NCBI RefSeq assembly: GCF_030009775.1
Contig: NZ_JASCTH010000042.1
Span: forward strand, 1-64,000
DNA from: Actinoplanes sandaracinus
GTDB lineage: Bacteria; Actinomycetota; Actinomycetes; Mycobacteriales; Micromonosporaceae
DNA: 64,000 bases
Direction: 5' to 3'
Under the pieces are notes generated by a model, which did not search any database, was not told the origin of the DNA, and was given only the letters and a program-made list of their open reading frames with translations. The position numbers and the translations under genes are program-made. Positions 57,755 through 64,000 of the stretch are shown here, in pieces (the stretch's first letter is position 1; every line of letters starts with the position of its first letter).

Positions 57755-58330
57755 ATGACCGACACCGCGGCGCAAACCTTGCCCGACACCGCCGGCGAGC
57801 TACGCTCGCTGCCCTTCCCCTGGTGGACCGTTCTGCTCACCGGCCTGTGCGCGGTGGCGCTCGGGCTCGCCGTGCTGATCTGGCCGGACCTCTCGCTGCG
57901 GATCATGGCCGCGCTCACCGGCGTCTGGCTGTTGCTCTCCGGCCTGGTCCGGATCATCGTGGCGTTCCTGCCCACCGGTGGCGGCGTCGGCCGGCACCTG
58001 CTGTCCGGCGTCGTCGGCCTCCTGTCGCTGGTCGCCGGGCTGTTCTGCGTGCGGAACCTGGTCACCGGCCTGGCCGTGCTGGCAGTCGTCTTCGCGGCCA
58101 CCTGGATCCTCAGCGGGCTGGCCCTGGTGCCGGCGGCCGTTGCCGCCCACGGCGCCCAGCGTGCCGTACTCGTGGTCGTGGTCGTGATCTCCATCGCGGC
58201 CGGAACCGTCTTCGTCATCACACCCACGCTGTCGCTCGGCGCCCTGGTGCTGATGACCGGCATCGGCAGCCTGGTCGTGGGCCTCGCCGAGGTGGTGCTC
58301 GCCTTCTACCTGCGCGGCGTCCGGCAGTGA
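57755..58330 (+). CDS. HdeD/DUF308-family membrane protein
   Basis: A 191-residue protein with six membrane helices in three pairs: WWTVLLTGLCAVALGLAVLI, IMAALTGVWLLLSGLVRIIV, LLSGVVGLLSLVAGLFCV, GLAVLAVVFAATWILSGLAL, AVLVVVVVISIAAGTVFVIT and LVLMTGIGSLVVGLAEVVLA. This is the HdeD-like acid-resistance family; the actinobacterial members are uncharacterised. The ATG at 57755 lacks a Shine-Dalgarno and lies 34 nt from box 11, suggesting a leaderless message. Most of the gene is overlapped by the open 3' extension of the YihY gene on the other strand. Confidence 0.88.
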   Translation: MTDTAAQTLPDTAGELRSLPFPWWTVLLTGLCAVALGLAVLIWPDLSLRIMAALTGVWLLLSGLVRIIVAFLPTGGGVGRHLLSGVVGLLSLVAGLFCVRNLVTGLAVLAVVFAATWILSGLALVPAAVAAHGAQRAVLVVVVVISIAAGTVFVITPTLSLGALVLMTGIGSLVVGLAEVVLAFYLRGVRQ

Positions 58331-59164
58331 CCACGGCCGCGTGATCGCCCGGCCCAGCACGGCGGAGAGCAGCAGGCAGAACGAGAGCACATAGAGCCAG
58401 CCGATGTAGGTGAAAGCCAGGCCGATGGTCCCGTACCGGTCGGTGCTGGACTGGAGGGCCCGCGGCAGGTAGATGGTGCCGGCCGCGCGCACTCCCACCA
58501 TGATCAGCGCGAACGTGGCGCCGGCGGGCAGCAGCCGCCGCCACGGCACCACCGGCCCGAGCAGGATCCGTGGCAGCAGGACGGCGAGCGCGATGTCGGC
58601 CAGCCCGGCGAGGACCACCGCGCCGATCCGCGGGGCGGGCATCGTGCCGGTCAGGCCGCTGAGCAGCCGCGCGGCGATCAGGAAACCCGCCAGCAGCAGG
58701 ACGGTGCCGATCTGCCAGCCCGTCGAGGCCGCGCCGGCGCGGCGTCCCGGCACCCGCCAGACCATCCGGTACGCCCGTACCAGCGCCCGCGCCAAGCCGG
58801 TCGCCGACAGGATCACGATGAGGCAGCCGGCCAGCCCGAACGCGTTGCTCCGGCTGCCGCTCAACGCCTCGCCCATCAACCGCGCGCTGGCATCCGGCAG
58901 CCGGACCAGATCGTCCAGATGCTCGCCGGCCCGGCCGCCGAGCAGCGCCCCCAGCATGATCAGCAGCGGGAAGACCGAGGTGAAGGCCTGTGCCGCCAGC
59001 GTCATCGAGCGATCGAAGATCTGCACCCGGCCCAGTTCGCCGAGGATGTGCAGCAGCACGCCCCCGGCCCGGTTCCGCAGGACGGCGGCGGCCCGAGCCC
59101 GGAACCTGAGCGGGACGGCGGCGAGCATTCTCCCGGCGGCGAGGTCACGGTCAGGCTCGGTCAC
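57800..59164 (-). CDS. YihY/BrkB-family membrane protein with run-on 3' end
   Basis: Residues about 1-278 are a normal YihY/BrkB protein: LGELGRVQIFDRSMTLAAQAFTSVFPLLIM, SRSNAFGLAGCLIVILSATGLA, GWQIGTVLLLAGFLIAARLL, LLPAGATFALIMVGVRAAG, TDRYGTIGLAFTYIGWLYVL. The family end is reached near 58330, but the next in-frame stop is at 57800. The last about 177 residues therefore read the antisense of the HdeD gene and look like noise (His/Gln/Gly/Asp-rich). The original stop has probably been lost or the true end is not in this frame. The GTG start at 59164 is supported by its 34-nt distance from box 12. Confidence 0.72.
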   Translation of the reverse strand: MTEPDRDLAAGRMLAAVPLRFRARAAAVLRNRAGGVLLHILGELGRVQIFDRSMTLAAQAFTSVFPLLIMLGALLGGRAGEHLDDLVRLPDASARLMGEALSGSRSNAFGLAGCLIVILSATGLARALVRAYRMVWRVPGRRAGAASTGWQIGTVLLLAGFLIAARLLSGLTGTMPAPRIGAVVLAGLADIALAVLLPRILLGPVVPWRRLLPAGATFALIMVGVRAAGTIYLPRALQSSTDRYGTIGLAFTYIGWLYVLSFCLLLSAVLGRAITRPWSLPDAAQVEGEHHLGEAHDQAADAGHQHQGAERQRGCDDEDGSGRDGDHDHDHEYGTLGAVGGNGRRHQGQPAEDPGGREDDCQHGQAGDQVPHAEQPGDQRQEADDAGQQVPADAATGGQERHDDPDQAGEQQPDAGERGHDPQREVRPDQHGEPERHRAQAGEQNGPPGEGQRA

Positions 59165-59198
59165 CCCGCCATGGTCGGCGGCCGGAACGACCGGCGGC

Positions 59199-59217
59199 AT
59201 CATCCGCCGGGGGTGAG
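59199..59217. promoter_or_regulatory. 19-bp regulon box, copy 12, shared by two genes
   Basis: Plus strand ATCATCC-GCCGG-GGGTGAG, ending 59 nt before the amidotransferase at 59277. Minus strand CTCACCC-CCGGC-GGATGAT, ending 34 nt before YihY. GACGAT (plus, 59240) and GACCAT (minus, 59176) sit at the -10 positions. Confidence 0.8.
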
Positions 59218-59276
59218 CCCGGCCCGCCGCCGGGACGGAGACGATGGCGGCCACCCCTTCACCGAGGAGATCCGCC

Positions 59277-60113
59277 ATGTGCCGCTGGCTGGCCTATTCC
59301 GGTACGCCGATCCGGCTCGACGAACTGCTCTACCGCCCCCGTCACTCGCTGATCGACCAGAGCCTGCACGCCCGTCTGGGCGTCGAGACCACCAACGGCG
59401 ACGGGTTCGGCGTCGGCTGGTACGTCGCGGACAGCATGGCCGAACCGGCCCTGTACCGCGGCACCGGCCCGGCCTGGAGCGACGCCAACCTGCGGGAGAT
59501 CGCCCGGTCCACCACGTCACCGCTGTTCCTGGCACATGTCCGCGCCAGCACGGGGACGCCGGTGCAGCAGACCAACTGCCACCCGTTCCGGTTCCAGAAC
59601 TGGCTGTGGGTGCACAACGGATCGATCCGGGATTTCGCCCTGCTCAAGCGGGACCTGGTGCTCGCCGTCGACCCGGAGCTCTACCCGGCGATGACCGGCT
59701 CCACCGACTCCGAGGTGATGTTCCACCTCGCCGTGACCTACGGGTTGCGGGACCGGCCGATCGCCGCGGTGCAACGGACGGCGGGGCTGATCGAATCGGT
59801 GGGGCGGGCGCACGGCGTACCCGATCCGTTGCAGATGACCGTGGCCACCACCGACGGCGACCGGATCTGGTGCTTCCGCTATTCGAGCGAAGGGCGCAGC
59901 CGTTCGCTCTTCTACAGCACCGGGATCTCCGCGCTGCGCACGCTGCACCCCGACCGGGAGATGCTGCGCGGGCTCTCCGAGGAGACACGGCTCGTCGTCT
60001 CGGAGCCACTCGGCGAGCTGGCCGGCGCGTGGCAGCCGGTGCCCGAGTCCAGCTACGGCGTGATCCAGAAAGGTGACGACGAGCTGAGCCGCTTCGAGCC
60101 GTCCATGCCCTGA
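59277..60113 (+). CDS. Class II glutamine amidotransferase (YafJ/EgtC-like)
   Basis: A 278-residue protein whose initiator Met is followed by the nucleophile Cys2 (MCRWLAYSGTPIRLDELLYR). Further N-terminal nucleophile motifs are NGDGFGVGWY, PLFLAHVRASTGTPVQQTNC, HPFRFQNWLWVHNGSI and TGSTDSEVMFHLAV. The type hydrolyses glutamine or transfers its amide nitrogen; the acceptor is unknown. A good GAGGAG lies upstream, and box 12 drives it together with the divergent YihY gene. A role with the neighbouring arginine pathway is possible but unproven. Confidence 0.9.
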   Translation: MCRWLAYSGTPIRLDELLYRPRHSLIDQSLHARLGVETTNGDGFGVGWYVADSMAEPALYRGTGPAWSDANLREIARSTTSPLFLAHVRASTGTPVQQTNCHPFRFQNWLWVHNGSIRDFALLKRDLVLAVDPELYPAMTGSTDSEVMFHLAVTYGLRDRPIAAVQRTAGLIESVGRAHGVPDPLQMTVATTDGDRIWCFRYSSEGRSRSLFYSTGISALRTLHPDREMLRGLSEETRLVVSEPLGELAGAWQPVPESSYGVIQKGDDELSRFEPSMP

Positions 60114-60125
60114 CCCGCTTCACCG

Positions 60126-60144
60126 TTCATCCGGCGGGAGTGAT
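60126..60144 (+). promoter_or_regulatory. 19-bp regulon box, copy 13, before the arc operon
   Basis: TTCATCC-GGCGG-GAGTGAT, ending 35 nt before the APC exchanger. AAGGCT follows 23 nt downstream at 60167. Confidence 0.7.
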
Positions 60145-60179
60145 GTCCGCCGGGTCACCTTCCGGAAAGGCTGACGGTC

Positions 60180-61574
60180 ATGACGGAGCTGGACGAGACC
60201 ACGGCGCCAGCGGGGGCCCGCACCCTGGGGCTGCCCCAGGCGACCGCGCTGATCCTGGGCAGCATCATCGGCGTCGGCATCTTCAACCTTCCCTACTCAC
60301 TCGCCGCCATCGGGCCGATCAGCATCGTCGCGATGGCCCTCACCACGGTCGGCGCGCTCGCCCTCGCGGTGATGTTCGCCGTCCTGTCCCGGCGGCTGCC
60401 CGCCGACGGCGGCCCGTACGCCTACGCCCGCGCCGCCTTCGGCAACGGGGTCGGCTTCGCCAACGCCTGGTCCTACTGGATCACCGCGTGGGCCGGCAAC
60501 GCCGCGATCGTCACCGGCTGGGTCTTCTACGTCGAGAACTTCGTCAACCCGGACGGGATCACTGGCTGGTCCATCGTGATCGCCCTGGTCGGGCTCTGGA
60601 TTCCGGCCGCGGTCAACCTGACCGGCGTCAAGAACATGGGCGCGGTCCAGGTCTGGACGACCGTCGTCAAGTTCATCCCGCTGGTGATCATGTCGACGGT
60701 CGGCCTGTTCTTCATCACCACCGCCAACTACCGCCCGGCCAACGTCAGCGGCGACAGCGACCTGACGGCGATCGGCAGCGCCATGGCCATCTGCCTGTTC
60801 AGCTACCTCGGCGTCGAGACCGCCGCGGTGGCGGCGGCCAAGGTCCGCGACCCGGCCCGCAACATCCCCCGGGCCACCGTGATCGGCACCCTCGGCGCGG
60901 CCGTGGTCTACCTGCTCTCGATGATCGCCGTCTTCGGGATCGTCCCGACCGCGACCCTGGCCGAGGACGCCAACAAGGCCTCCTACTCGGTGGCCGCCAC
61001 CAGCATGGCCGGCGGCGGGAGCTGGGCCGGTGACCTGGTCGCGCTCGCCGTGATCGTCTCCGGGTTCGGCGCCCTCAACGGCTGGACCATGATCTGCGCG
61101 GAGATGCCGCTCGCCGCGGCGAAGGACGGCGTCTTCCCGGCGGCCTTCGGCAGACTGTCCCGGCGCGGTGTGCCGGCGGCCGGCATCATCGCCTCCACCG
61201 TGCTCGCCAGCGCGGCCATGGTGATCAGCTACGCCGGCTCCAGCGGCGCCACCGTGTTCAACACGCTGGTGCTGATGAGCGGCATCACCGCGGCCATCCC
61301 GTACGCCTTCTCCGCGCTGGCCCAGATCAGGTGGCGCCGCCAGGACCGGCGGGCCGGCAACGGCGCCCGCTTCGCCCGGGACGTGAGCGTCGCCGTACTG
61401 AGCCTGGTCTTCTCCATCCTCTTCGTCTGGTACTCGCGCAACTCCGGCGACGACTGGTTCGTCGTCTGGGGCCCGTTCCTGATGGCCGGCGGGGCGTTCC
61501 TGCTCGGCGTCCCCGTCTTCCTCTCCGTCCGCCACCGGATGGCACCGCCGCCTCCGGTGCCGCCCTACCAGTGA
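60180..61574 (+). CDS. arcD: APC-family basic amino acid exchanger (arginine/ornithine type)
   Basis: A 464-residue transporter with about 12 membrane helices. The APC signature starts at LILGSIIGVGIFNLPYSLAA and continues with ADGGPYAYARAAFGNGVGFA, SYWITAWAGNAAIVTGWVFY, AICLFSYLGVETAAVAAAKV and ALNGWTMICAEMPLAAAKDG. In the arginine deiminase pathway this exchanger imports arginine and exports ornithine. It is the first gene of the operon, 16 bp before arcA. A GGAAAGG lies 9 nt before the ATG, and box 13 lies 35 nt upstream. The substrate assignment rests on context. Confidence 0.85.
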   Translation: MTELDETTAPAGARTLGLPQATALILGSIIGVGIFNLPYSLAAIGPISIVAMALTTVGALALAVMFAVLSRRLPADGGPYAYARAAFGNGVGFANAWSYWITAWAGNAAIVTGWVFYVENFVNPDGITGWSIVIALVGLWIPAAVNLTGVKNMGAVQVWTTVVKFIPLVIMSTVGLFFITTANYRPANVSGDSDLTAIGSAMAICLFSYLGVETAAVAAAKVRDPARNIPRATVIGTLGAAVVYLLSMIAVFGIVPTATLAEDANKASYSVAATSMAGGGSWAGDLVALAVIVSGFGALNGWTMICAEMPLAAAKDGVFPAAFGRLSRRGVPAAGIIASTVLASAAMVISYAGSSGATVFNTLVLMSGITAAIPYAFSALAQIRWRRQDRRAGNGARFARDVSVAVLSLVFSILFVWYSRNSGDDWFVVWGPFLMAGGAFLLGVPVFLSVRHRMAPPPPVPPYQ

Positions 61575-61590
61575 CCCCCGGGAGATACGC

Positions 61591-62811
61591 ATGAGCTTCC
61601 ACGTCGACTCCGAGACCGGCCGGCTGCGTCAGGTGATCCTGCACCGCCCCGGCGTCGAACTCAGCCGCCTCACCCCGGACAACGTCCGGGACCTGCTCTT
61701 CGACGACATCCTCTGGGCGCGCCGGGCCCGCGAGGAGCACGACGCCTTCGCCGAGGTCCTGCGGGAGCGCGGCGTCAAGGTGCACTACTTCGCGAAGCTG
61801 CTCGGCGACGTGCTCGACATCCCGCACGCCCGCAACTGGGTGCTGGACCGGGTCGTCACCGACGACACGGTGGGGCCGACCCTGGCCGGGCCGCTGCGCC
61901 GCCTCGCCGAGCAGGCCGACAGTGAGAAGCTCGCCGACTATCTCATCGGCGGGGTCCTCAAGACCGAACTGGCCGGCTTCACGGTGAACAGCCTGCGCTG
62001 GGAACTCATGAACGCCGACGACTTCGTGCTCACCCCGTTGCCCAACCATCTCTTCCAGCGGGACAACTCGGCCTGGATCTACGGTGGTGTCAGCGTCAAC
62101 CCGATGGCCATGCCGGCCCGGATGCGCGAATCCGTGCACAGCGCCGCCATCTACCGATTCCACCCCATGTTCGCCCTCGCCGACTTCACCGTCTGGTACG
62201 GCGGCGACGACCTGCCCCACCAGCCCGCCACTCTGGAGGGCGGCGACATCCACGTCCTTGGCGGCGGCGCCGTCATGATCGGGCTGGGGGAGCGGTCCAC
62301 CGCGATGGGCGTCGAGAACCTGGCCCGCGGCCTGTTCAACGGTGGCGTGGCCGGCAAGGTGATCGCCATCGAACTGCCGCACTCGCACGCCATGATGCAC
62401 CTCGACACGGTCATGACGATGATCGACCGCGACACCTTCGTCATGTACCCGTACCTGCGGCAGACCCTGCGTTCGTGGACGGTGCTGCCGGACGACGACC
62501 CCGACGGCCTGCGGGTGGTCGCCAACGACGACCTGTTCGCCACCATCGCCGAGACCCTCGGCATCGACAAGATCCAGGTACTGGAGACCAACGAGGACAT
62601 CCGCGCCGCCCAGCGGGAGCAGTGGGACGACGGCACCAACTTCCTCGCGGTCGAACCCGGAGTGGTCGTCGGCTACGAACGCAACGTCACCACCAACACG
62701 TTCCTGCGCCGCCACGGCATCGAAGTGATCACCATCGCCGGCGGCGAACTCGGGCGGGGCCGGGGTGGGCCCCGCTGCATGACCTGCCCCATCGAACGCG
62801 ACGCCGTCTGA
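61591..62811 (+). CDS. arcA: Arginine deiminase
   Basis: A 406-residue guanidino-group hydrolase converting arginine to citrulline and ammonia. Motifs: LRQVILHRPGVELSRLTPDN, PLPNHLFQRDNSAWIYGGVS, PATLEGGDIHVLGGGAVMIG, the catalytic His in ELPHSHAMMHLDTVMTMIDR, and the nucleophile Cys396 in RGGPRCMTCPI. The residue before the Cys is Arg instead of the common His; active-site Asp, Glu and His are present. Length matches the family (about 410). It is the second gene of the operon with the exchanger, ornithine transcarbamylase and carbamate kinase. Confidence 0.96.
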   Translation: MSFHVDSETGRLRQVILHRPGVELSRLTPDNVRDLLFDDILWARRAREEHDAFAEVLRERGVKVHYFAKLLGDVLDIPHARNWVLDRVVTDDTVGPTLAGPLRRLAEQADSEKLADYLIGGVLKTELAGFTVNSLRWELMNADDFVLTPLPNHLFQRDNSAWIYGGVSVNPMAMPARMRESVHSAAIYRFHPMFALADFTVWYGGDDLPHQPATLEGGDIHVLGGGAVMIGLGERSTAMGVENLARGLFNGGVAGKVIAIELPHSHAMMHLDTVMTMIDRDTFVMYPYLRQTLRSWTVLPDDDPDGLRVVANDDLFATIAETLGIDKIQVLETNEDIRAAQREQWDDGTNFLAVEPGVVVGYERNVTTNTFLRRHGIEVITIAGGELGRGRGGPRCMTCPIERDAV

Positions 62812-62836
62812 ATCCGACCTAGCTCAGGGAGCCGAC

Positions 62837-63838
62837 ATGTCGTTCAACCTGCGCAACCGCAGCTTCCTCAAGGAACTCGACTACACCCCGGCCGAGTGGA
62901 GGTTCCTGCTCAAACTGGCCGCCGAGCTGAAGACCGCCAAGTACGCCGGCACCGAGAAGCAACGCCTGACCGGCAAGAACATCGCGCTGATCTTCGAGAA
63001 GACCTCCACCCGGACTCGCTGCGCCTTCGAGGTCGCCGCACACGACCAAGGCGCGCACGTCACCTTTCTCGATCCGGGCAGCACCCAGCTCGGCCACAAG
63101 GAATCGGTGCAGGACACCGCCCGCGTGCTCGGCCGCTTCTACGACGGGCTCGAATACCGGGGATTCGCCCAGGAGAACGTGGAGACGCTGGCCCGCTTCT
63201 CCGGGGTGCCGGTCTGGAACGGGCTCAGCGACGAGTGGCACCCCACCCAGACGCTCTGCGACCTGCTGACCATGCGCGAGCACACGGTCAGACACGACAA
63301 CGAGATCGCGTACGCGTTCCTCGGCGACGCCCACAACAACATGGGCAACTCGCTGCTCGTGGCCGGCGCCATGATGGGCATGGACGTACGGATGGTCGCC
63401 CCGCGGTCGCGCTGGAACCCCGACGAGGTGATCAAGGCGGCGCGGCGCATCGCCGAGACCACCGGCGCCCGGATCACCCACACCGAGGACGTCGCCGAAG
63501 GCGTCCGCGGGGCCGACTTCCTCTACACCGACGTCTGGCTGTCCATGGGCGAGCCCAAGAGCGCCTGGGACGAACGGATCGACGTGCTCAAGCCGTACCA
63601 GATCACCATGGAGGTGGTCCGGGCCACCGGCAACCCGGCGGTCAAGGTCATGCACTGCCTTCCGGCGTTTCACGACCGGCGCACCAGGGTCGGTCAGGAG
63701 ATCTACGAGCACACCGGCCTCGACGCCCTGGAGATCACCGACGAGGTGTTCGAGTCACACCACTCCATCGTCTTCGACCAGGCCGAGAACCGGATGCACA
63801 CCATCAAGGCGATCATGGTCGCCACGCTGGGGGCATAG
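62837..63838 (+). CDS. arcB: Ornithine carbamoyltransferase, catabolic
   Basis: A 333-residue enzyme. The carbamoyl-phosphate site reads FEKTSTRTRCAFEVAAHDQG, the ornithine side SDEWHPTQTLCDLLTMREH, and the Cys loop VMHCLPAFHDRRTRVGQEIY. In this operon it runs in the catabolic direction, splitting citrulline to ornithine and carbamoyl phosphate. The extended C-terminus (VFESHHSIVFDQAENRMHTI) is common to catabolic ArcB enzymes. It begins 25 bp after arcA and ends 2 bp before arcC. Confidence 0.96.
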   Translation: MSFNLRNRSFLKELDYTPAEWRFLLKLAAELKTAKYAGTEKQRLTGKNIALIFEKTSTRTRCAFEVAAHDQGAHVTFLDPGSTQLGHKESVQDTARVLGRFYDGLEYRGFAQENVETLARFSGVPVWNGLSDEWHPTQTLCDLLTMREHTVRHDNEIAYAFLGDAHNNMGNSLLVAGAMMGMDVRMVAPRSRWNPDEVIKAARRIAETTGARITHTEDVAEGVRGADFLYTDVWLSMGEPKSAWDERIDVLKPYQITMEVVRATGNPAVKVMHCLPAFHDRRTRVGQEIYEHTGLDALEITDEVFESHHSIVFDQAENRMHTIKAIMVATLGA

Positions 63839-63840
63839 GT

Positions 63841-64000
63841 ATGCGCATCGTCATCGCGATCGGCGGCAACGCGCTGCTCGAACGTGGCCAGCGACCGGAC
63901 GCGGCGGTGCAGCGGGCCAACGCGCTGCGGGCGGTCGCCGCGGTCGCGCCGCTCGCCGCCGAGCACGAGGTCGTCATCACCCACGGCAACGGCCCGCAGG
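63841..64000 (+). CDS. arcC: Carbamate kinase, 5' part only
   Basis: The first 53 residues are present: MRIVIAIGGNALLERGQRPD, then VAAVAPLAAEHEVVITHGNGPQ, the GGNAL and THGNGPQ phosphate-binding motifs of carbamate kinase. The rest lies beyond the window. It would make ATP from carbamoyl phosphate and ADP, the energy-yielding step of the pathway. It starts 2 bp after arcB. Confidence 0.93.
   Translation, partial: MRIVIAIGGNALLERGQRPDAAVQRANALRAVAAVAPLAAEHEVVITHGNGPQ

Noticed and set aside
61327..62715. A 462-codon minus-strand frame opposite arcA
   Set aside because: Shadow of arginine deiminase; no recognisable domain.

Overview
The window is about 64 kb of very GC-rich DNA with strong G/C third-position bias, frequent GTG starts and 4-nt ATGA/GTGA gene overlaps. 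Together with the secreted proteins, partner-switch regulators and the FAAL/type I PKS pair, this points to a filamentous actinobacterium. Micromonosporaceae (an Actinoplanes-like organism) is my best inference, not a demonstrated assignment.

Layout. (1) 1-5.5 kb, minus strand: a fatty-acyl-AMP ligase translationally coupled to an ACP-KS-AT type I polyketide synthase that runs off the left edge, with a divergent PucR-type regulator. (2) 6.9-13.8 kb: a hydrolase/SDR/CMD operon, a tandem-GNAT protein, a shortened LysR with a LysR box and divergent SDR, and a TetR/YciI pair behind two near-identical palindromic operators. (3) 14-21.6 kb: an RTX-repeat secreted protein and a partner-switch locus (STAS, STAS-HATPase fusion, SpoIIE phosphatase, second STAS-like-HATPase fusion). 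The locus is interrupted by a 1.5 kb module bounded by 58-bp inverted repeats and holding truncated AraC and GAF-HATPase genes. (4) 21.6-31.9 kb: an ABC exporter, an SRPBCC protein, an amidohydrolase pseudogene, a secreted CAP protein, a PAS-GAF histidine kinase, an internally deleted chemoreceptor, a GDPD and a flavin/PPOX protein. (5) 31.9-64 kb: a dense block of stress, ion-homeostasis and energy genes: P-type ATPase, YbdK-type ligase, DUF1269/DUF6325/DUF2252/DUF6069/DUF7144/HdeD/YihY/AI-2E proteins, two glycosidases, two large MalT-like (LAL) LuxR regulators, a class II amidotransferase and an arginine deiminase operon (APC exchanger, arcA, arcB, start of arcC).

Main discovery. Thirteen copies of a 19-bp inverted repeat (consensus YTCAYCC-N5-GGRKGAR) precede 14 transcription units in block 5, and I saw none in the first 31 kb. 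The spacing to the start codon falls into two classes: 33-35 nt for genes with no or poor Shine-Dalgarno, and 57-66 nt for genes with a good one. A NANNNT hexamer lies 22-23 nt downstream of most boxes. The simplest reading is a regulator site abutting the -35 region that fixes the transcription start about 35 nt downstream, giving leaderless mRNAs in the first class. This defines a candidate regulon joining arginine fermentation, ion pumping, glycan breakdown and many unknown-function families. The two LAL regulators inside the block are the obvious candidate controllers; one box contains the exact E. coli MalT-box core.

Most other long open frames in this GC-rich DNA are antisense shadows and are left out. 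No rRNA, tRNA, CRISPR array or complete insertion sequence was recognised.
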